From contig CBDCZI010000015.1 in NCBI GenBank assembly GCA_965224495.1, positions 242,620 to 306,619 on the forward strand: a DNA stretch of 64,000 nt. The letters are read 5' to 3'. Of this stretch, positions 28,757 through 38,915 are shown one piece after another (the first letter of the stretch is position 1; every line of letters starts with the position of its first letter). The DNA comes from CBDCZI01 sp965224495. Its GTDB lineage: Bacteria > Bacteroidota > Bacteroidia > Cytophagales > JAAEPT01. Position numbers and translations under genes: made by a program. Under the pieces are notes generated by a model. The model did no database searches and was not told the origin of the DNA. It was given only the letters and a program-made list of their open reading frames with translations.

Positions 28757-30646
28757 GTGAGAGACAAGTTATTTCTATATTTAGTGAGTTTGGCATTCAG
28801 CGTTTCGTTGGTTGCTCAAACCCCTTGTTTCACTACCACAGACTTAATTGGCTGTGTACCTCACACAGTTACTTTACAAGATTGTAGTGGCGAAGTTGCT
28901 ATTCTTTATGTCTATGAAGAAAATGGCATCATCGACACAACAACATCAAATACACATACTTACACAACAGGTGGTTTGCATACCATTAAGCAATTAATTG
29001 GTACTGTTGACGGAATAAAAACACTCACAAAACCCGACTACATTAAGGTTATTGATGAACCTAAACCTGTTTTTACACTTTATGCTTGTGAGGGATTAGA
29101 TGTAATTATCAAAATAGAAAATGTGGATTACGAAAAATACAAAATCAGTTACGATGAGGGTAGTCCCGACGAAATTGTACTCCCTTTGAGTTCTACGACA
29201 AAAACTTTTGCTGATAATACGGTCAAGTCAATTACAGTCGAAGGTTATTACGATGGTTTTAACTGTTCCAATACCGATGTAAAAACGGTTATCCCAATTA
29301 CTGCATTAGAAGAACCACAGTTAATCAGCCTTAACTTAACCAACAGTGATGCAACAGCAGGAGAAACTGTATTATCGTTTAGTACTAATCCTTTATTAGC
29401 GTATTATTACGAACAAAAAACACCGTCAGGAAGTTACCAAATCATTGATAGTGTACAACCTGTCAGTACTTCTGAAACTATTTCGTTTACTAATCTAAAT
29501 ACCTCTTTACCCTCACATTGTTACCGTACAAGTAGCTTTGACCGTTGTGGAAATAGTATTCAAAGTAAAGAAATATGCACAATAAACCTTGATTTGATAG
29601 CCAACAACAACCAAAATGAGTTGTCTTGGATAGCCTATGCCCTTCCTACTGATATTTCTACCTACCAAATCACAAAAGACAATACCCCCCTAAGCTCAAC
29701 CACCTCTACAAACTTCATCGATGCTAGTGTGCATTGTGGCACAACATATTGTTATCAATTGGCAGCCGAATTGAATTTCACCAACAGTTCGACAGGACAA
29801 ACGGTGGTATCTACTAGTCAAATAAATTGTATCCAAGCGTTGAGCTCAGATATCCCTCCTGCTATCAAAAACTTACAAAGCTCTTTTACACAAAATCAAC
29901 TTTCTATTCACTGGAACCCTCCAACAGGTGCTCCTGTAGCTACCTTTCATTTACAAGAGAACAAAAACAACTCCGCTTTTTTGTTTAAAGAAAACTTTAC
30001 AACAAGCGACACTCTTCAATTGATTAGTTCATCAATTGAAAATGCTATTTGCTACAAAATAAACTACACCGATATTTGCGGAAATATTGCCCCTATTTCG
30101 ACAACAACTTGCCCAATTTTATTAAACATAACAAAAGGAGAAACAATCAATGAGGCCGTCTGGCTCAACTACACAGGTTATTTACCCGATAATTACTCAC
30201 TTTATGCTTACAACACAGACAAACAATTAATAGACAAAACTGATTTAGGTAATACATTGTCCCACAATTTTGAATGGATAGATACAGAAAATCAAATCAT
30301 TACTTATGTAATTAGTGCTACAAAAAGTGGTGAAATGGAGGTTTTCTCTAACGGAATTACCTTAGAAGAAAAGACAATTGTACTTGTTCCTAATGCTTTT
30401 TCACCAAATGAAGACGGACTAAATGACAGTTTCAAACCTGTTGGCCGATTTATTGCTTCTTATTCAATGAAAATATTTAGTTCAACTGGTTTAATTACAT
30501 TTGCCTCTTCACCTGAACAACAAGCGTGGGAAGGTAAATCAAATGGTCGTTATGTTCCCGAAGGGACTTATTACTACGAAATGACCGTTACGGACAAAAA
30601 AGGAAAAGAGACCACTAAAAACGGTGCTGTTACTGTTGTTTATTAA
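28757..30646 (+). CDS. T9SS type B cargo protein
   Basis: The 629-residue product starts at a GTG giving a signal peptide (RDKLFLYLVSLAFSVSLVAQ). Beta-rich Ig-like domains follow with regularly spaced cysteine pairs (CYRTSSFDRCGNS, CYKINYTDICGN). The end is the type B sorting domain: VPNAFSPNEDGLNDSFKPVG, MKIFSSTGLITF, YVPEGTYYYEM. It lies 37 bases after hisS and 21 before ebfC on the same strand. It is the third type B cargo gene in the window, implying an active T9SS elsewhere in the genome. Confidence 0.83.
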   Translation: MRDKLFLYLVSLAFSVSLVAQTPCFTTTDLIGCVPHTVTLQDCSGEVAILYVYEENGIIDTTTSNTHTYTTGGLHTIKQLIGTVDGIKTLTKPDYIKVIDEPKPVFTLYACEGLDVIIKIENVDYEKYKISYDEGSPDEIVLPLSSTTKTFADNTVKSITVEGYYDGFNCSNTDVKTVIPITALEEPQLISLNLTNSDATAGETVLSFSTNPLLAYYYEQKTPSGSYQIIDSVQPVSTSETISFTNLNTSLPSHCYRTSSFDRCGNSIQSKEICTINLDLIANNNQNELSWIAYALPTDISTYQITKDNTPLSSTTSTNFIDASVHCGTTYCYQLAAELNFTNSSTGQTVVSTSQINCIQALSSDIPPAIKNLQSSFTQNQLSIHWNPPTGAPVATFHLQENKNNSAFLFKENFTTSDTLQLISSSIENAICYKINYTDICGNIAPISTTTCPILLNITKGETINEAVWLNYTGYLPDNYSLYAYNTDKQLIDKTDLGNTLSHNFEWIDTENQIITYVISATKSGEMEVFSNGITLEEKTIVLVPNAFSPNEDGLNDSFKPVGRFIASYSMKIFSSTGLITFASSPEQQAWEGKSNGRYVPEGTYYYEMTVTDKKGKETTKNGAVTVVY

Positions 30647-30667
30647 AACAACTTAATAAAAAAGATT

Positions 30668-31006
30668 ATGTTTGATATGAATGCAATGATGGGCAAAGTA
30701 AAAGAGGCTCAACAAAAATTAAAAGAAGCACAAGACAATTTGGTTAACATTACCGCCGAAGGTGATGCTGGTGCAGGAATGGTAAAAGCAACTGTAAATG
30801 GTAAAAAACAAGTAATAGCCGTTGACTTTGACGAAAGTTTACTCAATAAAGACGATAAAAACATGTTGCAAGATTTAACTGTTGCAGCAATAAATAAAGC
30901 CATCGAAAACATTGAACCAAAGGTTGCCGATGCTATGCAAGATGCTACTTCGGGAATGATGCCTAATATGCCAGGTATGGATTTGGGGAATATGATGAAT
31001 TTTTAA
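30668..31006 (+). CDS. YbaB/EbfC-family nucleoid-associated protein
   Basis: The 112-residue product has the family layout: an N-terminal amphipathic helix (MGKVKEAQQKLKEAQDNL), then AGAGMVKATVNGKKQVIAVDF and the helix DLTVAAINKAIENIEP, with a methionine/glycine-rich tail. Family members bind DNA as dimers. ATG at 30668 follows an A-rich leader. The stop codon directly abuts the ATG of the glycosyltransferase at 31007, so they are probably translated from one message. Confidence 0.9.
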   Translation: MFDMNAMMGKVKEAQQKLKEAQDNLVNITAEGDAGAGMVKATVNGKKQVIAVDFDESLLNKDDKNMLQDLTVAAINKAIENIEPKVADAMQDATSGMMPNMPGMDLGNMMNF

Positions 31007-32008
31007 ATGGACAAAATAGCCGTCGTTATACTCAATTGGAATGGAGAACATTTCTTAAAACAGTTTTTACCTTCTGTTCTTTCTTATAGTCAAGAAGCTA
31101 CTATCTATGTCGCTGACAATGGCTCAACAGACCGTTCTGTTACGTTCTTAAAAGAGAATTACCCAGCGATTAAAACCATTGAATTACCCTATAATCTTGG
31201 TTTTTGTGGCGGATACAACAAGGCTTTAGAACAAATTGATGCTGAATATTACGTAATCTTAAACTCTGACGTCGAAGTGACCAAAGATTGGTTGGTTGCA
31301 CCGATTTCTCATTTAGAGAACAACAACGACATTGCTGCTATTCAACCAAAAATAAAATCTTTTCACGAAAAACATTTATTTGAACACGCAGGAGCTGGGG
31401 GAGGATTGATTGATGTGTTAGGTTTTCCTTATTGTAGAGGACGTGTTTTTATGGAACTCGAAGAAGACAAAGGGCAATACAACGATACTACTGATATATT
31501 TTGGGCTACAGGTGCAGCGTTTATTATAAGAGCAGAAATTTTTCATCAAACAGGAGGTTTTGACCCTGATTTCTTTGCACACATGGAAGAAATTGATTTG
31601 TGTTGGCGCATGCAAAACGCTGGTTACCGCATTGCTTATTGCGGACAATCAGAAGTTTACCATGTAGGAGGAGGAACGTTACCTAAAAGTAATGCTAGAA
31701 AGACCTTCTTAAATTTCAGAAACGGTTTAGGTTTATTAGTCAAAAACCTACCTTTAAAGTACCTCTTCCCTATTTTATTTCTACGAATGGTATTAGATGG
31801 TGTAGCGGCTATACAGTTCTTTTTCGTCGGTTACCCAAAAGATGCTTTTGCTGTATTTAGAGCACACATAGCTTTTTACGGTAAATTTATTACCTGGTTT
31901 AAACGTCGAAAAAACATACCTTCGCAACTACCAAAAGGTATTACTAAAAAATCTATCGTTTGGGAACACTTTGTTTTAAAGAAAAAATACGCTCATCAAA
32001 TTTCATAA
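31007..32008 (+). CDS. Family 2 glycosyltransferase
   Basis: The 333-residue product is a GT-A transferase that moves a sugar from a nucleotide donor. It starts with VVILNWNGEHFLKQFLPSVL and has ADNGSTDRS, LNSDVEV (the DxD-like metal site) and GFDPDFFAHMEEIDLCWRM (the ED acidic motif). The C-terminal 80 residues are hydrophobic and basic, suggesting membrane association. The acceptor is unknown. Its 3' end overlaps the converging PspC gene by 13 bases. Confidence 0.9.
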   Translation: MDKIAVVILNWNGEHFLKQFLPSVLSYSQEATIYVADNGSTDRSVTFLKENYPAIKTIELPYNLGFCGGYNKALEQIDAEYYVILNSDVEVTKDWLVAPISHLENNNDIAAIQPKIKSFHEKHLFEHAGAGGGLIDVLGFPYCRGRVFMELEEDKGQYNDTTDIFWATGAAFIIRAEIFHQTGGFDPDFFAHMEEIDLCWRMQNAGYRIAYCGQSEVYHVGGGTLPKSNARKTFLNFRNGLGLLVKNLPLKYLFPILFLRMVLDGVAAIQFFFVGYPKDAFAVFRAHIAFYGKFITWFKRRKNIPSQLPKGITKKSIVWEHFVLKKKYAHQIS

Positions 32009-32223
32009 ATTGATTTACGTCTATTTCTAAGATGTTTTCTAATGTTTTTCACAAAAGCTAAAGCCAAATAGATAATCACAGGTGAGCCAATAGCCAAAAA
32101 AGACGTGTAAATAAAGAAAATACGAATCGCACTAATAGAAACCCCCATTTTTTCACCGACAGAAGCACATACACCGAAAATACGCATTTCCGTAACTGAC
32201 TGAATACGTCGCAGTAAACTCAT
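31996..32223 (-). CDS. PspC-domain small membrane protein
   Basis: The product from ATG at 32223 is 75 residues: MSLLRRIQSVTEMRIFGVCA, then GEKMGVSISAIRIFFIYTSF, then a second hydrophobic stretch and a basic tail. This is the PspC fold, an envelope-stress or regulatory membrane protein. A start ten codons upstream exists but adds a poly-lysine extension absent from the family. It ends inside the glycosyltransferase gene on the other strand. Confidence 0.75.
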   Translation of the reverse strand: MSLLRRIQSVTEMRIFGVCASVGEKMGVSISAIRIFFIYTSFLAIGSPVIIYLALAFVKNIRKHLRNRRKSIYEI

Positions 32224-32331
32224 AGTAATTATTTTTTTTTTACAATTTATCAATAATAATTGGTAATTACTTTTCTCTATAGAATTATACGGTTAAATTT
32301 GTCTTGAAATATTCCCTAAAAGGACTAAACG

Positions 32332-34128
32332 ATGAAACTAACAAAAAACACTATCAAATTTACTACCTTAGCTTTTATGCTATCACTAGCTAGCTGTAGT
32401 TATAAACAAATGGTCAAGATGGCTCAAGACCAAGAGCTTAAAGTTACACCATCACCTTTGGAATTACACGGGGATAGTGTGAAGTTCACTCTTTCAGCAA
32501 CATTACCAACTAATATGTTGAAGAAGAACAAACTTTATACATTGAAGACTGATTACCAATACGGTGACCCTTCTCAAGCATTTGAGCATGTTGAATTCAG
32601 TAATAGTGAGTTCCCTAATCAAAAAATAGAAAACCCTACATTAACTCAAAATTTCAGTTTCTTCTACGAAGACGCAATGGAATCTGGTATTTTGAAAATA
32701 AAAGGTGTTGCTTCTAACCTTGAAAAAACAAAATTTAAAGAAACTCCAGAAATGGAAGTTGCAAAAGGTATTATCACAACTTCACGTTTGGTTAAAAACT
32801 CGGTTTACACCGCTTATGCCGACCACGGATACAACAGTAAAGAGGAATTAGTTCCTACTTATGTTGATTTCCAGTTCGAAAAAGGTTCTTCTAAATTAAG
32901 AACTTCAGAAACAAGAGGAGAAAACGGTAAAAAATTAAGCGCTTTTATCGCAAGTAAGTTCAAAACTAGAACCGTTACTATTACAGGTTCTCACTCTCCA
33001 GAAGGTTTAGAAAGTACAAACTCTAAATTAGCTGAAGATAGAGCAAAAGTAATCGAAGATTATTATTTCAATAAAATGAGACAATACGATTACAAAAACT
33101 TAGCTGATAGCATCAAGTTTGATAAAAAAGTGATTTTCCAAGATTGGAAACCTTTCTTAGCTAAATTAGCTTTAAACGAAGACATTTCTACTGAAGATAA
33201 ATTAGAAATCACAAAAATCATTACTGGTTCTACAAATTTTGAATCTACAGAAAAAGAGTTGCAACAATTAGGTTCATATAAAACTTTAATGAATGACGTT
33301 TACCCTGCTTTACGTTTCTCTAAAACAGAAATATGGTCTGTAAAAGAAAAGAAAACAGATGCTGAAATCTCTATCTTAGCTAAAGGTATCGTGGACGGTA
33401 CAGTTTCTAAAGACACTTTATCTCCAGAAGAACTGTTGTACGCTGCTACTCTAACTCCTCTTTCTAACGAAAAGGAAGATATTTACAAAATGGCAGTTCG
33501 TCATAACGACAGCTGGGAAGCGAATAACAACTTAGGAGCTATTTCTTTAGAGAAAGCAATAAAAGCTTACGATGCTACAACTAAAAAAGCATTATTAGAA
33601 ACAGCTTTAACACAATTTAGCTTATCAATTAACAAGAAAGAATCGGCAGAAGCGTTAAACAACAAAGGTGCTGCTTTATTGTTATTGAATAAAAAAGACG
33701 AAGCAATCGAAGCTTACAACAAAGCGTTGACTGCTCCTTCAACTACTGCTGAAGTAAGTAAAGGAATCGCTGCTGGTTTAGGAACTATCAATATCAAAAA
33801 AGGAGATTACGTTGCCGCAATTAAATCATTAACTAACGCAAGTGCTATTCAAGACGGTATTTACAACTTAGGATTAACTCACTTGTTAGCTAAAGATTAC
33901 ACAAAAGCAGAAGAGGCATTAGAAAATGCAGTTTACGTAAACAAAAAAGATGCGTTAGCTTATTACCTTTTAGCAATTGTTGGTGTAAGAACAAACAACA
34001 ACGAATTAGTAGCCATTAATCTTAAAGAAGCTATCGCATTAGATGCTGAATTAAGAGAGAAAGCACTTGGAGACTTAGAGTTCTTATCAATTAAAGAATC
34101 TACAGTATTTACTGAGGCTGTAAAATAA
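32332..34128 (+). CDS. OmpA-like/TPR lipoprotein
   Basis: The 598-residue product has a lipoprotein signal (FTTLAFMLSLASC, Cys about residue 22), an N-terminal beta domain, and an OmpA-C-like region around residues 175-250 (VDFQFEKGSSKLRTSE, ITGSHSPEGLESTNSKLAED), where the NxxLAxxRA-type peptidoglycan-binding pattern is recognisable. The last 220 residues are TPR repeats (AEALNNKGAALLLLNKKDEA, GIYNLGLTHLLAKDYTKAEE). It probably links outer membrane and cell wall and holds partner proteins. Such architecture occurs in T9SS envelope components, but a specific role is not supported. A terminator follows at once. Confidence 0.75.
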   Translation: MKLTKNTIKFTTLAFMLSLASCSYKQMVKMAQDQELKVTPSPLELHGDSVKFTLSATLPTNMLKKNKLYTLKTDYQYGDPSQAFEHVEFSNSEFPNQKIENPTLTQNFSFFYEDAMESGILKIKGVASNLEKTKFKETPEMEVAKGIITTSRLVKNSVYTAYADHGYNSKEELVPTYVDFQFEKGSSKLRTSETRGENGKKLSAFIASKFKTRTVTITGSHSPEGLESTNSKLAEDRAKVIEDYYFNKMRQYDYKNLADSIKFDKKVIFQDWKPFLAKLALNEDISTEDKLEITKIITGSTNFESTEKELQQLGSYKTLMNDVYPALRFSKTEIWSVKEKKTDAEISILAKGIVDGTVSKDTLSPEELLYAATLTPLSNEKEDIYKMAVRHNDSWEANNNLGAISLEKAIKAYDATTKKALLETALTQFSLSINKKESAEALNNKGAALLLLNKKDEAIEAYNKALTAPSTTAEVSKGIAAGLGTINIKKGDYVAAIKSLTNASAIQDGIYNLGLTHLLAKDYTKAEEALENAVYVNKKDALAYYLLAIVGVRTNNNELVAINLKEAIALDAELREKALGDLEFLSIKESTVFTEAVK

Positions 34129-34134
34129 AAAACT

Positions 34135-34166
34135 AAGCCTGTTTCTTCATTGAAACAGGCTTTTTT
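34135..34166 (+). terminator. Rho-independent terminator
   Basis: AAGCCTGTTTC, a short loop, GAAACAGGCTT and a T-run, 7 bases after the stop of the OmpA/TPR gene. Confidence 0.88.
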
Positions 34167-34202
34167 CATATCACAAAACAACATCTTTAACGATATTCAG
34201 AA

Positions 34203-35174
34203 ATGAGACAAATTCAATTTAGAGAGGCACTTAGAGAGGCAATGCAAGAAGAAATGAGAAGAGATGAAAATGTCTTCTTGATGGGTGAAGAAGTTGCTGA
34301 GTACAACGGAGCTTACAAAGTAAGTTTGGGAATGCTTGACGAATTTGGAGCTAAGCGTGTTTTAGACACTCCTATTGCTGAACTTGGTTTTACGGGTATC
34401 GGTATCGGTGCTAGTATGGCTGGACTTCGTCCTATCATTGAATTTATGACATTTAACTTCTCTTTAGTAGCTATTGATCAGATTATCAATAGCGCTGCTA
34501 AAATGAGTTATATGTCAGGTGGGCAATACACTTGTCCAATCGTTTTTAGAGGAGCGACAGGTAATGCAGGTATGTTATCCGCACAACACTCTCAAAACTT
34601 TGATAGCTGGTATGCCAACACACCAGGTCTTAAAGTTATTGTTCCTTCAAACCCACACGATGCCAAAGGATTATTAAAATCTGCCATTAGAGACAACAAC
34701 CCTGTTATCTTTATGGAGTCAGAGCAAATGTACGGTGAAAAAGGAGAAGTTGCTGAAGGTGAGTTTCTAATTCCGATTGGTACAGCAAACGTTGTTTCTA
34801 CTGGTACTGATTTGACTATCGTATCTTACGGTAAGATGATGAAAGTTGCAATTGAAGCAGCTGAAAAATTAGAAAAAGAAGGTAAATCTGTTGAAGTGAT
34901 TGATTTAAGAACTATCCGTCCTTTAGATATGGATACGATACTTGAATCTGTGAAGAAAACAAATAAAATAGTTATCGTTGAGGAAGCTTGGCCTACAGCT
35001 GCAATGTCTGCTGAGATTGCTTACCAAATCCAAAACTATGCTTTTGATCACTTAGATGCTCCTGTAAAAAGAGTAAACAACAAAGATATTCCATTGGCTT
35101 ACGCTCCTACTTTGATTGAAGAGACATTACCAAATGTTGAAAGAACAATAAAGGCAGCAAAAGAAATCCTTTAA
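34203..35174 (+). CDS. pdhB: Pyruvate dehydrogenase E1 component, beta subunit
   Basis: The 323-residue transketolase-like subunit pairs with E1-alpha to decarboxylate pyruvate with thiamine diphosphate. Typical motifs are FREALREAMQEEM, FLMGEEVAEYNGAYKVS, RVLDTPIAELGFTGIGIGAS, QHSQNFDSWYANTPGLKV and VEVIDLRTIRPLD. Length and ends match the family. No E1-alpha gene is in the window, so the subunits are encoded apart, as is common in Flavobacteriia. It stands between two terminators as its own unit. Confidence 0.93.
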   Translation: MRQIQFREALREAMQEEMRRDENVFLMGEEVAEYNGAYKVSLGMLDEFGAKRVLDTPIAELGFTGIGIGASMAGLRPIIEFMTFNFSLVAIDQIINSAAKMSYMSGGQYTCPIVFRGATGNAGMLSAQHSQNFDSWYANTPGLKVIVPSNPHDAKGLLKSAIRDNNPVIFMESEQMYGEKGEVAEGEFLIPIGTANVVSTGTDLTIVSYGKMMKVAIEAAEKLEKEGKSVEVIDLRTIRPLDMDTILESVKKTNKIVIVEEAWPTAAMSAEIAYQIQNYAFDHLDAPVKRVNNKDIPLAYAPTLIEETLPNVERTIKAAKEIL

Positions 35175-35192
35175 GGGAAAATATATTTCAAT

Positions 35193-35229
35193 AAAAAAGG
35201 TACTTTAACTCGTTAAAGTACCTTTTTTT
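35193..35229 (+). terminator. Rho-independent terminator
   Basis: AAAAAAGGTACTTTAAC, a short loop, GTTAAAGTACC and seven T, 18 bases after the pdhB stop. Confidence 0.9.
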
Positions 35230-35284
35230 ATGCTTTTTAACTACCTTAACATAAATAATAGCTCATCATTCAAAAGAACTAATT

Positions 35285-35749
35285 ATGAAAAAAACACGAA
35301 ATACCATCTACACATTAACCGTACTTTTCTTATTAAGTGCTTGTACTGTTACCGAAGACATTGAATTTAAAAGTCTAAGTAACCTACAACTTAGTGGTAT
35401 CCAAAACGGTACGGTTACAGTCACAGCAGATGCTGAATTTAATAACCCTAATGATTACAGCGTGATGATGAAATCAATTAACTGTGACGTCTATATCGAT
35501 GACAACAAGGTTTCTAATGTACATAAAGAGTTAGCTACTAAAATGCCTTCTAAAGGAGTGTTTACTTTACCTTTAGACATTGACATTCCTGCTAAAGAGT
35601 TAAAAAAGAACTTAGGAAACATCATCACAGGTATTCTTACACAAAAAAAGACCTTAATAAAATTGAAAGGTGTACTTAAAGTGAAAGTTGCTGGTGTTAC
35701 CGTTCCTATTAGCTTTGAACATGAAGAAGAGAAAGGTTTAAAACTTTAA
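35285..35749 (+). CDS. LEA type 2 (WHy-domain) lipoprotein
   Basis: The 154-residue product has a lipoprotein signal (YTLTVLFLLSAC, Cys about residue 20). Its single beta-sandwich domain has the LEA-2/WHy order: strand with TVTADAEFNNPNDYSVMMKS, then CDVYIDDNKV, then a final strand pair KLKGVLKVKVAGVTVPISF. Function of bacterial members is unknown; membrane or protein protection in stress is only a suggestion. It is flanked by terminators on both sides. Confidence 0.8.
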   Translation: MKKTRNTIYTLTVLFLLSACTVTEDIEFKSLSNLQLSGIQNGTVTVTADAEFNNPNDYSVMMKSINCDVYIDDNKVSNVHKELATKMPSKGVFTLPLDIDIPAKELKKNLGNIITGILTQKKTLIKLKGVLKVKVAGVTVPISFEHEEEKGLKL

Positions 35750-35766
35750 CTCATTCTTTACCTCAC

Positions 35767-35803
35767 AAAAAAAGGCTTTCTAAGTAATTAGAAAGCCTTT
35801 TTT
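35767..35803. terminator. Bidirectional rho-independent terminator
   Basis: AAAAAAAGGCTTTCTAA, a GTAA loop, TTAGAAAGCC and six T. It separates the LEA-2 gene from the converging dnaJ. Confidence 0.9.
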
Positions 35804-35827
35804 ATTTTATTTAAATATACTAGTTAT

Positions 35828-36962
35828 TCAAAAAAACTCCCTCATCTTGTCGAAAAAGTTTTTCTCCTTTTTACCTGGGTTTGGCTTAAAGTTTTCAGCT
35901 TCTTTTAAGCTTTCCAATGTTTTCTTTTCTTCTTTTGATAACTCTTTGGGTACCCAAACGTTTACGTGAACTAATAAATCGCCTGTTCCATAACCGTTGA
36001 TATCTTTAATCCCTTTTCCTCTCAAACGTAAGATACTACCACTTTGTGTTCCTGATTTGATGGTAATTTTGGCTTTACCTGTTATCGTTGGTATCTCTAC
36101 TGGAGCACCTAACGCAGCATCACTAAAACTAATATACAATTCGTAAAGCACATTGTTTCCCTCACGTACCAATTCGTCGTGTGCTATCTCTTCGATTACA
36201 ACCAACAAATCACCTGGTACTCCTCCTCCAGGAGGCATATTCCCTTTTCCTCCAACTGCTAATTGCATACCGTCAGAAACTCCTGCGGGTATTTTCAATT
36301 CTATAACTTCGTCTTCTAATGTTACTCCGTCTCCGTGACACGTGTTACATTTTTGTTCGATAATCTGACCTTTTCCGTGACAAGATGAACAAGTAGAACT
36401 TGATACCATCTGCCCTAACATCGTGTTAACGACTTTTTTTACTTGCCCTGCTCCTTGACAAGTCGGACAAGTACGCATAGCCGTTCCGTCTTTTGCTCCT
36501 GTTCCCATCACACGGTGTACAAGATGCTTGACGTTTTACTTTTACTTTTTTATCTGCTCCGTTAGCAATGTCTTCTAATGACATTTTGAGTTTGATACGC
36601 AGATTAGAACCTTTTCTTTGTCTACGTCCGCCTCCGCCTCCAAAACCTCCGCCTCCGCCGAATATATCGCCGAATTGAGAGAAAATATCATTCATATCCA
36701 TTCCTCCGTGACCACCGCCACCGAATCCTCCGCCACCACGCGCTCCGTCGTGTCCAAATTGATCGTAACGAGCTTTTTTGTTTTCGTCACTTAAAATCTC
36801 ATAAGCTTCTGCCGCTTCTTTGAATTTATCTTCAGCTGTTGGGTCGTCTGGGTTTTTATCTGGATGGTATTTGACTGCTGTTTTACGGTACGCCTTCTTA
36901 ATTGCCGTTTTATCCGCTCCTCTGTCAACACCTAATATTTCGTAATAATCTCTTTTTGCCAT
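35828..36962 (-). CDS. dnaJ: Chaperone DnaJ (Hsp40), one +1 frameshift
   Basis: DnaJ stimulates DnaK ATP hydrolysis and presents unfolded proteins. The J domain (MAKRDYYEILGVDRGADKTA, with YHPDKNP) is followed by a Gly-Phe-rich linker, four CxxCxGxG zinc repeats (ASCTPCDGTG, CPTCQGAG, CSSCHGKG, CNTCHGDG) and the C-terminal substrate domains. The first zinc repeat is split: the plus-strand run CCC at 36504-36506 has one base too many. With two bases the frame reads CDGTGAKDGTAM without a break. Total length after repair is about 377 residues, normal. It follows grpE by 34 bases. Confidence 0.92.
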
Positions 36963-36996
36963 TGTATTTAGCTTTTATTGTTCAGAAAAGAACGTT

Positions 36997-37557
36997 TTAT
37001 TGTCCGATAACTACTTTTGAGTAACGAAGTACTTTATCTCCTAAGAAGTACCCTTTTTCTACTTCGTCGATTACTTTACCTATCATCTTTTTTGATGGTG
37101 CTGGTATTTGAGTTATCGCTTCGTGTAGTTCGGTATCAAACTCTTTTCCTGTTGCATTGATTGGTTCCAATCCTTTGCTTTTCAAAAGTTTTGTGAATTT
37201 ATCAAAAATCATAACAACTCCTTCTTTGACCGCTGAAGCTTCTTCTGTTTCTTCATTTGCCTTTATTCCTCTTTCAAAATCATCTGAAGTTCCGATTAAC
37301 TCCAATAATAATGATTCGTTAGCTGTTTTGAAGAAAGCTACTTTTTCTTTTTGTGTTCTTTTTCTGAAGTTGTCAAATTCTGAATACAAACGTAAATATT
37401 TGTCTTTCATCTCTGCCAATTCTGCAGTTATTTTTGTCAATTCGTCAACTTCCTCAACTACTTCTGTAGCGTCTGTTGCTTCCGTAGTTTCTTCTGTCGA
37501 TTGATTATCAACTGTTTCTTCTACGTTTTCTTCTGATTTTATATTTTCTTCTGACAT
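36997..37557 (-). CDS. grpE: Nucleotide exchange factor GrpE
   Basis: The 186-residue product has an acidic disordered N-terminus (ENVEETVDNQSTEETTEATD), a long coiled coil (LTKITAELAEMKDKYLRLYS) with the family core EFDNFRKRTQKE, and the C-terminal beta domain (EFDTELHEAITQIPAPS, VIDEVEKGYFLGDKVLRYSK). It releases ADP from DnaK. It is the upstream gene of a grpE-dnaJ pair on the minus strand and is intact. Confidence 0.95.
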   Translation of the reverse strand: MSEENIKSEENVEETVDNQSTEETTEATDATEVVEEVDELTKITAELAEMKDKYLRLYSEFDNFRKRTQKEKVAFFKTANESLLLELIGTSDDFERGIKANEETEEASAVKEGVVMIFDKFTKLLKSKGLEPINATGKEFDTELHEAITQIPAPSKKMIGKVIDEVEKGYFLGDKVLRYSKVVIGQ

Positions 37558-37671
37558 ATTCTTAGTATTTCAATTAATTCTTATCAAGTTATTTGCCAGT
37601 CTTGTTTTACTGACAAAGTGGCTCTTTTCACATTTCACACAGACGACAGAAAGACATCTCAATATCTACAC

Positions 37672-37840
37672 GGCTAAGGGATAGAGGCGACATCCTTTTG
37701 TCGGAACCCCGACTGCTGTTTTCTTTCGGTCTTGTAGCTCTTTATAGATAAAGAGTAAAAACCAAACAGAACAGACAAAAGATATAGCCGAAAGCCCGAC
37801 CCTGCGCTGACTTTTACCGATAGATTTACTTTCTATCGGT
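37672..37840 (+). ncRNA. Structured intergenic element, copy 1 (flavobacterial repeat, possibly RNA)
   Basis: The conserved blocks are GGCTAAGGGATAGAGGCG, ATCCTTTTGTC, GACAAAAGATATAGCCGAAA, GCCCGACC and a following hairpin around CCGATAG...CTATCGG. The same blocks in the same order occur at 42894-43000. Here the central arms ATCCTTTTGTC/GACAAAAGAT close a loop of about 70 bases; in the other copy ATCCTTTGT/ACAAAGAT close a loop of about 9. Arm pairing is kept while the apex changes length, which suggests structure rather than coding. It lies between grpE and obgE. Confidence 0.5.
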
Positions 37841-37900
37841 GTTTTTGGCTATGAAATAATAAAAAATCATTTCATATAAAAGGGGACGCCCCAACTTGTT

Positions 37901-38893
37901 TTACTTCAATAATTCCCAAATTCTGTCTTTCAGCTCAACCAACCCTTTTTGAGCGACTGCTGAGATAAAAACCGTTTCTAAATCATCGGGAAGTTCTTGC
38001 TTCATTTCCTCTATTAATTCGTCGTCCAACATATCACACTTCGTAATTGCCAACATTCGGCGTTTATCGATAAGTTCTACATTGTATTTTTTCAACTCCA
38101 TTAAGAGTATATTGTATTTCTTTTATAATGTTTTCTGAGTCGGCAGGTATCATAAACAACAGTGCCGAATTTCGCTCAATATGACGTAAAAAACGTGTCC
38201 CTAAGCCTTTTCCTTCGGCTGCTCCCTCGATAATCCCGGGAATATCTGCCATAACAAACGACTTGTAATCACGGTATTCGACGACTCCTAAGTTGGGTAC
38301 TAAAGTGGTAAATGCATAGTTGGCAATTTCCTGGTTTGGCTGCCGAAATAACGGACAATAACGTCGATTTACCTGCGTTTGGAAAGCCTACTAAACCGAC
38401 ATCTGCCAATACTTTTAATTCCAAAATCATCCACGTATCCAACCCTTCTTCGCCTGGCTGTGCATAATAGGGTGTCTGGTTGGTCGGTGATTTAAAGTTT
38501 TGGTTTCCCAATCCTCCTCGTCCTCCTTTGACCAAAATAACTTCTTGTCCTTCTTCTGTGATTTCAATAATCGTATCACCTGTTTCGGCATCACGAGCGA
38601 TAGTTCCTAAAGGTACGTCCAAGATAACGTCGGTTCCATCTTTCCCTGTACTACCGTGTCCTGCGCCGTTTCCTCCTTCGGTTGCAATGACGTGCTTACG
38701 GTAACGCAAGTGAATAAGTGTCCAAAAATTGTGAGTTTCCACGAAGGATAATATGACCTCCTCGACCACCATCTCCACCATCGGGACCTCCTTTGGGAAC
38801 GTGTTTTTCTCGACGCAAATGAACTGCACCTGCACCGCCTTTACCAGAACGGCAGCAAATTTTTACGTAATCTATAAAGTTTGAAGAAGCCAT
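37901..38893 (-). CDS. obgE: GTPase Obg, three +1 frameshifts
   Basis: Obg is an essential GTPase of ribosome assembly. The glycine-rich Obg fold (GGPDGGDGGRGGHIILRGN) is followed by G1 GFPNAGKST, G3 ADIPGI, G4 TKCDM and the C-terminal SAVAQKGL. Three single-base insertions split it: plus-strand A5 at 38724-38728, CC at 38330-38331 and TTT at 38117-38119. Each repair restores family sequence (for example KPEIANYAF after the second). Repaired length is about 330 residues, standard. Because the gene is essential and the three changes are alike, sequence error is more likely than a true pseudogene. Confidence 0.9.
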
Positions 38894-38915
38894 AGGACAC
38901 TCTTTTTTGAAGTTG